DNA from: Rhyzopertha dominica
Taxonomy: Eukaryota > Arthropoda > Insecta > Coleoptera > Bostrichidae
Length of the DNA stretch: 64,000 bases
Reading direction: 5' to 3'
Assembly: GCA_025024175.1 (NCBI GenBank)
Contig: QCXZ01000064.1
Coordinates: forward strand, 54,581,325 to 54,645,324
Under the pieces are notes generated by a model. That model worked only from the letters and a program-made list of their open reading frames with translations, was not told where the DNA came from and did not search any database. The position numbers and the translations under genes were made by a program. Below are positions 1 to 11,690 of this stretch, one piece after another (the stretch's first letter is position 1; every line of letters begins with the position of its first letter).

Positions 1-746
1 CGTGTGGCTCCCATGTAAGTCGCGGATCCAGGACTACCCTGAGGAATTTGACCTCCTTTTCAGAGCTGGCGTCATCTAGAGGGCGAGTAGAAAATATCAT
101 ATTAGAGGTTTTCGCTTCATTTAGTTTTAATTTGTTCGCACTAAACCATCGCCCCGCACTTGACCGCATGGAGCCCATGGATTCTTTTGCCTGATTAGCG
201 CTATTTTGTGATGTTAGCGGCGTAGTGTCGTCGGCAAATAGTATAGTTTTGTCTTTTAAAGACGATGGAAGATCATTTCTGATATATAGGAATAAAAGGG
301 GCTCCAAGACCGAGCCCTGGGGAACTCCAAACGTTACCTTTTTTGGGGAGGATACCTCACCCTTTACACAAGAAGCTTGTGTTCTATAGCGTAGGTAGCT
401 ATGCAAAAGGTGTAATGATTTTCCATTTATGCCGTAGTGCTGCAGTTTGTTAATTAATATTTCTGGGCTCACGCAGTCGAACGCTTTGGAGAGGTCGCAA
501 AAACTAACCCCGGCGTACATTTTCTTTTCAAAACAAGTTGTTATAAATTCTGTTAGGTCGTTAATTGCTAATGTGGTTGACATGCCCGCTCTAAAGCCAT
601 ATTGGGCAGGTGTAAAGATATCATTTTGCTCGCTAAAATGTGGTAGTTGCTTGAACAATATTTTTTCAATTATTTTAGCAAAAGCCGGAATAATTGAGAT
701 CGGTCGATAATTGGACGGATCTTCCATGTCGCCCTTTTTATTAGAT
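1..746 (-). pseudogene. Jockey-like LINE reverse transcriptase, off left edge
   Basis: Reading the minus strand from 746 down to 1 gives an uninterrupted reverse transcriptase reading frame that leaves the window before its end. Motifs in order: NYRPISIIPAFAKIIEKIL (RT block with RPIS), QYGFRAGMSTTLAIND, DLSKAFDCVSPEIL (motif A, with the catalytic Asp), FGVPQGSVLEPLLF (motif B) and ILFADDTTPL (motif C, FADD intact). These are hallmarks of the RVT_1 domain of non-LTR retrotransposons, most like the Jockey/CR1 branch. The RT would copy the LINE RNA at a nicked chromosomal target. The frame breaks near 746, where the expected link between LAKVIPI and KKGDMEDPSNYRPIS needs a one-base shift. The catalytic residues survive, so the copy is fairly young, but whether the rest of the element is intact lies outside the window. 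Confidence 0.88.
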
Positions 747-1340
747 GGGAATCACCTTAGCTAATTTCAAGCAATCAGAAAATACACCCTCGCGTATGAT
801 CTGTTTTGTTAATTTGGTTAGAGGGATTATTATATGGTCCTTAATACACTTTACTATGGAAATGTTTGTCATAGAAATCTTTCGCATTATTTTTGGTCAT
901 GTCATTTATTGTGTATCTCATATTGATAAAACTTGCTTTGGCAGATGTAAAGCTAGATTTTGTTCTGTCGTTCACATTGAGATTATGCAACATTATTTTT
1001 GTTGGATCTGAATTATTGATATTGATATCTGTAACAGTTTTATGAGCAATGGTAGTGAAAGTCATTAAAAGTTTCAGTTGAGATATTGGATTTCCAACAC
1101 CAGCCTGATTTGTGTCGTTTTCTGTTTATAATTTCCTAAGCTGATTTACTCTGATTTAATTTTGTTTTCGTTGTATTTACGTTTAGCCTGCATTATGGCC
1201 AGTCTGTACTGTTTGCGGAGTTTGTTAAAGTATAAACTGATTGCATTATCTTGTGGATTACGTTGCTTTAATTCAGATTATTTCTCATTTGCTTTAAGTT
1301 ATCATTAAACCAGGTACTTCTGAAAGTGTGCTTACCTGAA
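747..1340 (-). mobile_element. Upstream part of the same LINE (EN-RT linker), decayed
   Basis: Minus-strand continuation of the LINE at the left edge. Recognisable pieces are DHIIIPLTKLTKQIIREG and FSDCLKLAKVIPI just before the RT, then the stretch ending NDMTKNNAKDFYDKHF, and further upstream a pre-RT linker (SFRSTWFNDNLKQMRNNL, then LYFNKLRKQYRLAIMQAKRK). That order (WFN motif, YK/YR-rich helix, then RT) is the usual region between endonuclease and RT in Jockey-type ORF2. Stops and frame changes are present near 840, 1066 and 1140, so this part is not translatable as it stands. The endonuclease domain is not seen beyond about 1340, so the copy is 5' truncated or diverged there. Confidence 0.7.
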
Positions 1341-1369
1341 CTTTTCATTACTTTTCGTCAGTAATGATA

Positions 1370-1600
1370 TTGTCGCACCCTCGGGTTTAGGGTGCGACTT
1401 GTCAAACAAACATTGTTGGAACTTACATTATTGCTTGAGGGTCAGCTCCTGCCTGGGGGTCTTCGAGTCTAAGTATTAGACTGTTTATGTATAATAACCC
1501 GGATTTTTGGAAACAAAAATCCTGTGGTCTATTATATCTTTCAAATTGCTGAATAAGTTCCGCTCCGAATTGCGAGCGGAAGGTTTAGCAACAGGAGGTA
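1370..1600. other. Hairpin-rich segment of unknown nature
   Basis: Four perfect short hairpins lie within about 210 bp: 1372-1380 with 1390-1398 (GTCGCACCC/GGGTGCGAC, 9 bp stem, 9 nt loop); 1466-1472 with 1476-1482 (AGTCTAA/TTAGACT, 3 nt loop); 1501-1509 with 1514-1522 (GGATTTTTG/CAAAAATCC closed by GAAA); and 1558-1565 with 1574-1581 (TTCCGCTC/GAGCGGAA, 8 nt loop). I recognise no rRNA, tRNA or known regulatory RNA here. It sits just 5' of the LINE fragment in the LINE's own orientation, so it could be part of that element's 5' region or an older inserted structured RNA. Confidence 0.4.
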
Positions 1601-3137
1601 ACGACCGCGGTCTCATCAAAATTATTGTAAACGCGTGTCCCGCCTAAGTTCGACGGGAAATGCCATCTATGCACTTTTGGCCATAGAGAACGAAATTTTT
1701 ACTCTTCAACGAAGTCGCTTACTAACCGTCAAAGAGGTAAGATCAAAAATTCAAAATTAACTGCGGGTCATTACTTCCTAGATACTCGAAATTGTCGAGA
1801 CTTTATAATTCTGTCGCATTGTGAGTAATATTTAATGTCCATAATTGTTCAAGTTGATAAGGTGTATTTGTATGTTTGTAGAGTTTTTTTTTGGGTAGTG
1901 TAATAGATTTCTAGGTAATTGATTTTAAAGATATTTTTAAACACCTTTCATAATAGACCCCACCTTCGTAGCGGCAAACCAGTGAGTGTTAAGTGAAGTA
2001 AAAACCACAGTAAGTAGATCTCATTCAGTTCATTCAAAAGTTGTTAAAGTATTTAAATTATTCGAGGCACAGCCGATTTCCAAAGTGTCTCTGGTGGCAG
2101 CAAAGAAAAATTCTAATTTTTTTTTTAAATCTAGGACTACACCACTGTTTAGAAATTAAATCGCTACCAAATATTTCAACCAACCAAATAAATAGGGGTG
2201 GGTCATAACATATGATTGATTCTTGCACTGTTTATACTAGAATAAGCGCATACGTCACATAGATCGTACGACGCGTAAACTGCTGAACTCCGCCGTTCAC
2301 GGGAAGCGCATTGAACATAAAAGGCTGATCCTGACGTTAACAATGAAATGAACTAAGGATTATAGTCGAATTGAATAGAAATAAATTTGGAAAATATTCT
2401 CTGTTTGACAATATTAATGAAATTATAGAATTTGTGGTTAATGGAAGTATCATTATTATCGATAAACGTCCAGTCGCAATCCCTGATCTCCGCGAAAAGT
2501 CTGTTTACCACGGAAGGACTTATCGGTCTGCAATATACCATCTTAGATTGAACAGTGTCGTTTCTAAGGCATATGCAGACGATTATTACTTTGTTGTTTG
2601 TAAATTTTATGTCATTAAGTAGGTTATTTAGTGTTATTAAAAATGTTTCAAAGTTACCCTTTGCTGATCGGTAAATGGTAATAAGAAGAATTGTCCTGAT
2701 GTGGAGATATGAAATACTTTTGCACGAACTAAAACTGTGAATAAAACATTTATCTAACGAAAACANTACCTTACCAACAAAATGTTATCTGTGCGAGAAA
2801 GGGATCATTTACCAGCCTCTGGTGACTAAAATACATTAATCTACTCCACTTTTTACATCTTTTCAGATTACATTGTAAGCGGACCTGTTGAGCAATCGCG
2901 GTCGTGCTAATTCGGGATTTCGTGGCTAGCACGAAGCCTCGCCTGTTGAATTTTAGAAATCGCTTCGTGGCCAACTCGCGTGCACCATAACAGTTTAAAC
3001 GGTCGATACATTTAACGGACTTTCTGTTTAACCACTAATTAAGTGTTCAGTAATCGCCCTCGAACAAATGGAACGGCTAGATCCAGCGGAAACGTTTAAG
3101 CAGTAGACGGGCCGGCCGAAAAGGTGTCCGACCTCCA
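1601..3137. other. Unassigned intergenic DNA
   Basis: I see no convincing gene. The reading frames here are short and lack splice or domain support. One single N at 2766. AT-rich background. Confidence 0.5.
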
Positions 3138-3440
3138 TTAACGTGAAAAACATTCACTCGGCCGCTTCTTTACAATGTAAATCGGTGTAGCTGCATACCA
3201 GATGGTTTGCTCGATTGATTCGACGTTAATAAATCGAGTTTTGGGTTGGTAGCTTTGTTTCGAGATGAAGGAAACGTCATTCAACTTCGTGTCTGGTGCG
3301 CTGTCGTCGTGAGGCAGTGCAGGAGGCATGCCTGGGCGCGTCCTGCTGACCTCTGAACTTCTTGTCAGTTGACAAGGGTCGTCGGGACAGAACCACAACA
3401 AAAGTTGAACAATGCACTGAAATACACGTGAAATGAACAA
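3138..3440 (-). CDS. Possible short secreted-type ORF, unrecognised
   Basis: A 100-residue minus-strand frame starting MFISRVFQ with a hydrophobic stretch (CIVQLLLWFC) at residues 9-18 that could act as a signal peptide, followed by a Pro/Ser-rich and then basic tail. The local GC content is higher than the flanks, and an acceptor-like TTTCAG falls just inside the start, so this might also be an internal exon. I recognise no family, and no second exon is visible. It could equally be a chance frame in a GC-rich patch. Confidence 0.15.
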   Translation of the reverse strand: MFISRVFQCIVQLLLWFCPDDPCQLTRSSEVSRTRPGMPPALPHDDSAPDTKLNDVSFISKQSYQPKTRFINVESIEQTIWYAATPIYIVKKRPSECFSR

Positions 3441-3573
3441 GATGATTTAAAATATAAAATTTATCTAGGTTTTGTATAATATTATCAAAATATTTGTGAA
3501 AAATTGTCTGTTTTAAGATCGTACTGGCTAGTCCATTTAAAAGTCCTTCATATCATTTATGCTTGAATAAAGG

Positions 3574-3848
3574 TGAAGCAGCTCCTATAAATGATTATAT
3601 GATAAATCAACGCGGGCGGCGTTGATTTCTGAATTCTTTGTGCCGCCTTTTTGTAAGTGCTGCCAAGTTACAATATGCACGGCGATAGTACTGAACATCG
3701 CAGATCAATGTCACCCCACAGCTCTGCATTATCCCACAAAACACCACAGAATACGTTAAAAATATACAAGTATATGTCACGTTCCTGAGAGGCGGCAAAT
3801 TGATTCAATCTATAATTTTCGTAAGCGCCCTGGATACAAGGAAGTCTT
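3574..3848. repeat. MITE relic of the TA-flanked family seen at 51.57 kb
   Basis: About 270 bp matching the reverse complement of the complete 290 bp element at 51,567-51,856. Shared segments include GTTGATTTCTGAATTCTTTG, the run TGCCGCCTTTTTGTAAGTGC, the block GCACGGCGATAGTA, and the other end GCGCCCTGGATACA. Its terminal CAGGG/CCCTG ends are lost, so it is an older copy than the one at 51.57 kb. No coding capacity. Confidence 0.65.
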
Positions 3849-3869
3849 TTTCCCCTCAAAGGTTTTCAT

Positions 3870-6800
3870 CAATGTATAATTCCAAAGGCGCTATTGCCAG
3901 CAGTTTTTAAATTTATAATCAATAAATCAGTTAAAACAGAATGAAAAAGAGCGCCACGTGTTTTAAATCACCCACTTGTATAATTAAACGAAAACCCAAA
4001 AAAAACGCGAAAATCTTCAGAGGTAGTGACCTCGAAAATATACTAAATGTTTAGATAATTTTAGCTCAAAAATTTATTGGCTCAACCAAGACTTTATTAT
4101 AATATTAACAAAAAAATGTATGAATGCAACAATTTAGATCCGTAATATTGGAATAAAGTGTATAATTTCCTATTAGATATCAATAACTAAGCCGCGTCGA
4201 AATCATGGCCATGAAACTCGTCTAGGCTGTACATTTAACATCAGTAATAATGAGGTAAATCTAGAAAAATAAGAAAATAATAAGAATGAATAAGTAAGAA
4301 TTTAACTTTTAGTATAGTTTTTCCACAATCTTGCGAGATTTATGTTAAAGTTGATTGTTATTACTTCAGTAAGATAAAAAAAATATGAAAGATCTGGCCT
4401 GCTGGTGGTGATGTTCCAACCCTTGGTCTGATGGTCGGCTGAGGTTTTCCAGCGAGCTCTTCTCAGGACAGGAACCGACGGGAAATGAAAAGAATGCCAA
4501 GAAAGCTGGAGTTTCCTGAATAGGTCCGAACTGGTAACAGTGTTTGCCTTGATCCTCGGCGGGCTTAGATTTTAACGCCAAATATAAAAACCATGGACGT
4601 ACCCAGCTTTTGGTCTAGGGGGGGGGGGCAAAGCAGGAACGTGCTGTAGAGTATAATTCAACATAAATAAAAATAATAAATGTTTAGAAGATATAGGTAC
4701 TTAAGTAATTAATGAAGTATTTATTCCATGAATAATCTTCGTGGATTTTCTGCAAGGGGACTTAAAACATCTTCTGTGAAATAAAGACCCAAATTATTTA
4801 TATGTTTTTTATGTACACTGATCATACAAAGCCCCTTTATTACTAATTCCGTTATTGACGAACTCAGTTAGGTGAGGCGCATTCAGTTGCATTGCTCTCG
4901 CGTTTAACAAAAATGAGTTGATACATTTTATCTGGGAGAATAATGATCCGTGAAGGAACATAAATTTCACCTTAAATGTTTTACTAATAGGAGCACGATT
5001 TCTGATTCAGAATTAACACATATCAAAGACTAATGCATTAACCGATGCGCTTTTAGTACAGTTTCAACTTCTCACACTAGAATCTTTAGAAATTTAAGTT
5101 AGGAGATCATATGTATAGGAGCTAAAGATACAATTGTAGTAATTTTTACTCCCCAGGGAAATAGACTCAATGGATAACTAACGTTACTAAAACGCAGAAT
5201 GACAAATGCCTCAGCATTATGCGTCAAGCCAACTTTCTTAGATCGCCAGTGCATTGCTCTCAAAAATTAACCGACTACTTAATATTTTAACCAAAATAAG
5301 CTTCATTTAAATAAACTGAAATATATTTAATTGCATTTTTAACAACACACCAGGTTTTAATTCGTGCTGATAATGCTTTTACTGGATTCCTAAAGTTTAT
5401 ATTAAATAAATTGATTCTCATAAACGTAAGTTCGGATGGATTTTTATTTTTTTTTGTTTTTTTTTGTATTAATTGTTAAAATGTAGGTAATGTGAATTTA
5501 GAAATTTGGTACAAAAGTTAGAGTTATCACCGAATATATGGCAGATTCTGATGTGATGTCATATAACAGTAGTTAGTTGAACAAACTTTCTAGGAAAAGG
5601 TATAAGACCTGAACTAAGCAGAAATCGTGTTATGACTCATCCTGATCAAGATAGTCTTTTAAAGCNATATCCGCCCTAAGACAACGATTCGTAACAACAA
5701 GAATGTTGCAGTTACAGCTTCAAAACGCACATGGCATCGATTAAGCTTGGAAACCATTTGACAACGACTTATTGAGAAGGTCATTTGCAATGGTCAAATA
5801 TGACTTCTGGATGCCTATAAATGTTACTGTATTTACAATTTTGTAAATAAGACAATTTTTAGGTGTACACACATAATTAACCAGTTAAATGTATGGGAAA
5901 TTGGAAGGGCCCAAAGTTGGTAACCCAGGTCCAGGGGGGGGGGGCAGCTGCCCTTCCAAAGAAGAGTTTCAGATAAGATGNAGCTTGTCAGATGATAAAT
6001 AGCTTCTGGAATAATTAGCAAATGGTGAGATGCAGAATCCCAGATTTTCTGGNTGTATATCTTCACCAAAAGAAATATGAAACGGCAACGTGAAGAATGC
6101 TACACTATAGGGAAGCAGGAAAAGAATCCGGCACTTTACCGATGAAATGTGAATTTCAGAGCTGCCTTTGCATCCCAAAGCACCACACACACCCACAGTT
6201 TCAGCTGATTGGATTGTATTCGAAATATACGCATTTAACAGCCGGATAAAGATAGCCAGGGCAACAAGAACGGCTGCCTGATAACAATTATAAGTTTCCC
6301 AATTAAAATTTAAACTATAACAGTTCTTATTAATATACTATTGATATTATCACTAATGAACTTCTAGTATCCTGTGTGACCGCGATAAGGCAACCGTTTG
6401 CAATGGTTATTTGATTTGTTTTTCGTTTACTATTTGATTAATTTTGCATTTATTTGTTGAAAGAGTCGGTACGTATAATACATCATCTTACTCAGAAAAA
6501 ATTCTCCATACAGCAGTGTCTTTCGGAATATGGCGTCCACACTAATAAACAAAGTTGGTGGCGATCACTTACTGATGGAACGTCGTACTAAATTTCTGTT
6601 AACACTTGATGATTTTGAAAAAAGTGCCTTAATAATGTACAAGCTTTCTTTACGCGATACCTACTATAGGAATTATATAAGTGTATATTTCGAAAAGTGT
6701 AACAGATACAGGTGATATATTTTTAGTTTCTTAAAGGGCATAAAAATCTGCAACTTTGCCTCTATTTAACTCTAATTCTATTTGAAATTATTTTTAAGCA

Positions 6801-7626
6801 TTTTGTTCGAGTACCTAAATATTACCGGCTTGTCTGTCGACTTCAGTGAACTAAATAAGCTACAAACAAGCTGAAGCAGAGCACGCCATTATAGACTCAT
6901 AAGCGTATTAACTCCATTAATATCGGTTGACACTTGCTACGCAAATGCTCTGTCCGCCGACAAGCACCATTCGTGATAGTCATACGCAGATAATGATCGG
7001 TGCGTCGCGTTGACAACATTATGTAATCTGATAACTGTACCGTTTATAAAGCAATAAGAGGTGTTTCTAGTCGCCTACGTTTATAAGGCNTTGTAACGAT
7101 GGGTATCGATGCCGACTACGGCCGTAACACTTAACTACATAGTTAGCCGAGATAATCATTCTGACACCTAAACAATCGACCGTAGTTGTGAACAATTGTA
7201 CCGGTAAACAAATGCCGCGCTATACGTGTCTCCATAAGCGCTTAGGTCGTGCGGCGTTCTCATTATAACAATGCGTGCGTTGACAGCTATACAAATCAGA
7301 GTGTGTTCCATGCAGAATTCCTATATTTTTGCCAGATGAAATAAACGGATTGGCTGAAGAGCGTGTATTGGGTTTTAGGAAATATTTAAATCATTTTTAC
7401 ATAATTAAATAATAATGAACTCCGCCAGGGGCTTGCTGAGCGGACTTGGTACCAAGGCTGGATGAAGATAAGGGTTGGTGGGCCAGGCTAGCAACCTACC
7501 CAGTGTAAAACGTAAAACCAATAGTTGTAGTTATTAGTTACCCTAATGCAGTGCAAGATTAGTGATGCCCATGATCTTGTCTCCTCTCGTCGCGAAAACG
7601 AGACGAGACTCGAGACGATACTTTAA
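3870..7626. other. Unassigned intergenic DNA with two G11 runs
   Basis: No gene is supported across this stretch. Two runs of eleven G (4618-4628 and 5934-5944) each follow similar sequence (CCCAGCTTTTGGTCTA and CCCAGGTCCA), which looks like the same kind of transposon end present twice, but I cannot delimit an element. A 61-codon frame at 6530-6715 starting MASTLINKVGG has no domain or splice support. Single Ns at 5666, 5981, 6052 and 7090. Confidence 0.45.
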
Positions 7627-8336
7627 GGCCGTCCGCAGACGGGTCGATTGCTACTCGAAGTGTGTGCGTCTCGAACTCGAAGCGGTTATTTCTCCTTGCG
7701 ACTTCTAATGTAAATGGTGGGGAATTCGCATACGGGTCGACTGGCAGTCGAAACGTATGCGAAGCGATTCCGTCTCAAGCGTCTGTCGTTTCGTGCGACG
7801 TGTTTGGAACGAGAAAAATCGCACACGACGAGCGCAACACGCGTTCTTCTGCACTTAAAACACCCTCTCTCATATTTGTATCCATATAATGAAAGGCTGG
7901 AGTTAGAGCTTCCACAAGCCTAAGGTACGAATTCTCTGACATTCTATACAATGCCAAAAATCTTGCATCACTTTCTTGTAACTTCCAAGCTCCAACAGAC
8001 AATTGGTTTTGAAAGTTTCTTTCTATATAAGAATGTACCCATAATCTCTTCCTACAAAGGTAACGTATACATTTATTATTACTTATTAAAGCACTTATTT
8101 TATGTGCCTATTTAATAATTTTTTTCTTTTTTACTATTTTATTTTATATTAAGAACGTACCTTTTGATTTGAATCACCAATAATAAGCCATAACGGCGTC
8201 CTACTCATCACTAGAACTGCTCATTATAACAAGAAAAATGAACAAAACCACTTATAATAAATTATTATAATAACGTTTAACAACTAAATGTCGCAGGCAA
8301 ACTGACGAATACAAATCGACCCGTGTGCGGAACGCC
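7627..8336. mobile_element. PIF/Harbinger-like remnant with inverted ends
   Basis: The left end (7627) reads GGCCGTCCGCAGACGGGTCG. The reverse complement of the right end (8336) reads GGCGTTCCGCACACGGGTCG, giving imperfect terminal inverted repeats of about 35 bp. Additional GTCGA/TCGAA-rich subterminal copies occur at 7715-7790 and beyond the right end at 8340-8420, so ends may be nested or duplicated. The interior carries a short Harbinger-type transposase fragment on the minus strand. The 3 bp flanks (TAA and ATC) do not match, so the exact boundaries are uncertain. Confidence 0.45.
7775..8002 (-). pseudogene. Harbinger transposase N-terminal fragment
   Basis: A 75-residue minus-strand frame. 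The stretch from LYRMSENSYLRLVEALTPAF through MDTNMREGVLSAEERV matches the start of PIF/Harbinger (HARBI1/DDE_4) transposases, where an FxxFYRMS-like helix is followed by the pattern DTxxREAISPEERLAVTLR. The normal continuation (LRFLATG and the DDE core) is absent, because the frame changes after AEERVLRSS. No catalytic residues remain. It lies within the inverted-repeat-bounded segment 7627-8336, consistent with an internally deleted non-autonomous copy. Confidence 0.6.
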
Positions 8337-9933
8337 ATCCGATCGGAACGATCATTATGCGTGCGATACGTATTCGACTTCGAGTACGAGACGCAGTCGC
8401 TTCGCGTAGCAATCGTCGCACAAGAGTCTCGCAAAAGTCTTGAAGTATCGCAAAATATGAAGCGAAAATCTTTGTCAAAGACGAAGAACCTCAAAAATCG
8501 CCTGACACAAGATCAAACAGAATTTTGAAAGTAAATAATCAAATCACCAAGGAAACGAGACATCATAGAAACAACGTGCCAACCTGATAAAATATGAACC
8601 TAACGACCAAAGACGAGCTATCTACCTACTAGATATACACAAACTACGTGATAAAGATAACCAAATGTCCACAATCCCTATTAAAATTATTAGTATTCCT
8701 ACAAATTCCTATAGCTTCTTTTATTACACGTTTGTGATAATATTTTTCTCTATGTAAAATTTTTGTTTTATCAAAATCAATCATGTGTTTAGTCAAATAT
8801 AAGTGTTCAGTAACGGAAGATTTATCTATCTATTGCAGCCTAGTAGCACGTATGTGTTCTTTTAAACCTTATATTTACTATATACTTTATATATTGCTAT
8901 ATACTTGTGCAAAAGAGGTAGACTCGCACACTACTGACTGCCTCTATTTCCTCTTTGCCTCTTCAGGTCGCGTCTATGACAATAAATAAGACTAAATTCT
9001 GCAAATGCTTAATATTATGTATAGGCATTCCTTATGTTATGCACAAGAATTCTGTAGCAACTAGAAAGGCAATTCAGCACTATGAAATGGTAAATACGAA
9101 TACTGATCACAAATATAGAAACACTTTCTTACAAGGAAACAGAACGTCATTCCATAGTAATTGGTGAGTTACTAGATAAGCTACCTGTTATACATTTAAT
9201 TGACAGATTCCATAAATGATATTTCCAAAACGCCAACAAAACAAAACTAGAGAATTAAAGATAGGTAAAATCTACAAATAAGCCGCATACTTCTCGATAT
9301 GGAACTAGTTTTCTATATAAAGTATACCCATATTAGTTAGTTAAATTGGTCATTAGCGTAAGTCTTAATAATTAATGCAGCACCAATTAGGGATAATTCG
9401 TTTTACGTTACATTATAGGCCCCGACCAACGGACTGGCGATATCCGATATTAACATTGCAGATAATGCTTGCAATAAATTCAGCTGCGCGAACGAATATT
9501 CCAATTATAATTTGCCAGTTATTTGTTGCAATAAAGTGATCCGATTTGTTTTCCACGGGTTGATTTACCGGCATGATCGGAAGGCGAGCAGGCAATAAAG
9601 CTCAGCATGAAAGATTGCTGCATAAATATTTAATGCGGTGATGAAAATCGAATAGGCCCAATGAAGACAGCATATGATGGACTGATACGTGATGAAACGT
9701 CTAATGTGGTCATGTGGCTAATCGTTAAATGTCGATATTTCAATAGTTTTTGGTGTGTGGATATCCGATATATCCATGTATCTCGATACCTATCGGAATT
9801 AATACATATGCCAATCTTCTTTTATGAGTCCTCCTTTCGCATGTCGATTTTCACTTGCTTATGGTATTAATTTGTATCACACAAATGCACGACCGTACAT
9901 TAAAGAAACAATCGCATTATTCTAAGAGTTCGA
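8337..9933. other. Unassigned intergenic DNA
   Basis: Apart from GTCGA/TACGA-rich sequence at 8340-8480, which resembles Harbinger subterminal repeats, I see nothing recognisable. Frames at 8783, 8955 and 9661 have no domain support. Confidence 0.45.
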
Positions 9934-9985
9934 CTAAAATCCTAGTCTTTTTGGGTTAGACCGCGTCTGTTTTTGAAATAGGGTC

Positions 9986-10020
9986 GACGTTTCGCTCGTT
10001 CTTATAAGGTGCATCATCAC
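9986..10020 (-). ncRNA. Hammerhead-ribozyme-like motif in PLE terminal repeat
   Basis: On the minus strand the segment reads GTGATGA, then about 20 nt, then GCGAAACGTC. This is the hammerhead layout CUGANGA, stem II, GAAA, with the PLE-type ACGU mini stem III and a GUC cleavage site. GTC before the core can pair with GAC after the cleavage site as stem I. The first core base is G instead of C, and stem II pairs poorly, so this copy is probably inactive. Hammerheads are known in PLE terminal repeats. Confidence 0.45.
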
Positions 10021-10229
10021 GACAGGAATATGGTACCAACCTAATGCGGGAAACACGTCCGAGCCGAACAAAATCTCAAGAAGGAAAGAGAAGCAATACG
10101 CCTGAGTAACGCTGTACCTGGTGTTGTGAGGGGGTGGGGATGCTGTAGCCCCTAGCAAAATACCTTTCGAGCAAGTCAAACACAGCCCAAGTTCTTCAGA
10201 ACCCGAAACTTCCCCCATACAATCTTTCC

Positions 10230-11443
10230 AGAGAGGCGAAAATTGCTTTTAAAAATCTCAAATCCAATAAAGAGATAACCATCCTCCCGACCAAAAAAAC
10301 TGAATTCGAAGCTTAAAAATCCATAAACCTCTCAACATATCCAACCAGCCCCAAAGAAATTAAAACCCCCTCGTCTGTACAGTCTTTCAAAACTTCATTA
10401 AAAAATTTCACTCCAACTACTTATAACATTAAAAGATCTTAGAGAATCTTCTGAAGGACTACAATTTGTAAATATTCTATCTACCTCGACTCAGGGGACA
10501 CTTCGGTCAGTTTCGAAGCCACATCCTTGTTTACAAAAGTTCAAATTGCGGAATCTGTGACGATAATCCGTTAATTATGCCTCACTTGGACGTATTTCAC
10601 ATTTCATACCGACAAATTTTTGGTACACCGTACACCTATGGGTTCCCCATTGTCACCAGTAGTGACAAACATATTCATGGAAGCCTTTGAAAAAATATCT
10701 TTAGAGTCATCAGATCTGAAAGCTAAAATCTGCTTTCGTTATGTCGATGACACTTTCATTATATGATCTCACGGCCCCGACAAACCTCCTTAGTTCACCT
10801 TAGTTCCCAACATTTTGATATAAACTACACGATGGAAATTGTAAGCTATAAATATCTCCTATTTCTTGACGTCCTTGTCTCTCGTCTACCGGATGGTCGT
10901 TTGGACCACCCTGTCTATCGCATAGCCACTCAATTAATCCATTAAATCTAAACTAACTCTGGAACCCTCAAATTATAGATCCACTACATTACTTCCTTCC
11001 TTGTATGTTGAAGGTGTCACAGACAGATACGGTAAAATTCTTAAAAAACAACTCATCCGTACTATCTTCCATCTCCGAATGACAAAATAAGTTCTCTATC
11101 TTCTAGAGATATCTACAGCATCCATTGTTGGTGTGGTGGCGTATATATGGGCGAAACAGGCAGATCTATTAAAATCAGGATTAATGAACACAAACGCTGC
11201 ATAAAATCAGGTTTCTTCACCCACTCAGCAGTAGCCAAACATCAGCAAGAAACCGGTCACAACATTTTGTTTGACAAGGTCTCAATTCTAACGAAAGTCT
11301 CCATTTTTACAAACAGAAAATTCCGAGAAGCCATAGAAATGTCAAGATGGAACCTCTTCACAATCTTTCCCTTCTGGCGTCGAAGTATCCCCACCCCCCT
11401 CGTAACGCCAGGTACAACGTTACTCCAGCGTTTTCCTTCTTAG
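10230..11443 (+). pseudogene. PLE reverse transcriptase and GIY-YIG endonuclease
   Basis: Across several frames one can read SFEATSLFTKVQIAES (motif A region), then TPMGSPLSPVVTNIFMEAFE (motif B), FRYVDDTFII (motif C, YVDD, followed at once by a TGA), YKYLLFLDVLVSRLPDGRL, then EGVTDRYGKILKKQLIRTIF (RT tail), and finally the GIY-YIG domain: IYSIHCWCGGVYMGETGRSI, INEHKR, HSAVAKHQQETGH and FREAIEM. The last part, from VYMGETGRS to 11,443, is an open frame. In living elements the RT copies the RNA and the GIY-YIG nuclease nicks the target. Stops after FII and at several points upstream make this a pseudogene. Confidence 0.82.
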
Positions 11444-11529
11444 AATTTAAATCGACTCGGACGTGTTTAATGGGTTATGTTGGTACCATAATCCTATATT
11501 CCTGAACCCTACAAGAAATGTCGATCCTA

Positions 11530-11690
11530 TTAATTATAAATGTAATGTCACGCGTCACGCCACAGCTCCGAAATGTGAGCTTCTAAGCTTTCTGTAACCT
11601 TAAACACTGCAGGGTACGTTGAAAATATACACTCCCATGCGTTTTCTCATATTATAATATATCAGTTAAATACATAAACACAACGAAGCT
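11530..11690. repeat. Fragment of the 0.7 kb repeat seen at 61.96 kb
   Basis: The block around GTCACGCCACAGCTCCGAAA, through ATACACTCCCATGCGTTTTC, to ATATATCAGTTAAAT matches 62,460-62,580 with scattered differences. It is a partial copy next to the PLE 3' end, with no coding content. Confidence 0.55.

Larger units (their letters stand above)
9940..11520 (+). mobile_element. Penelope-like element with inverted end repeat
   Basis: The plus-strand interior encodes degraded PLE reverse transcriptase followed by a GIY-YIG domain. The left end (about 9985-10175), read on the opposite strand, repeats the 3' end (about 11,380-11,515). Shared pieces include the CCCCACCCCCTC block, CAGGTACA, the CTTCTTAGA/CTTCTTGAGA region, CTCGGACGTGTTT and GTTGGTACCATA. 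Terminal repeats of this kind, direct or inverted (pseudo-LTRs), are typical of Penelope-like elements. A hammerhead-like motif sits in the left repeat at 9986-10,020. The coding part has several stops, so the copy is dead. Confidence 0.75.

Noticed and set aside
1370..1740. Possible nuclear copy of mitochondrial rRNA
   Set aside because: The hairpins suggested rRNA, but none of the conserved 12S or 16S core words I know are present.
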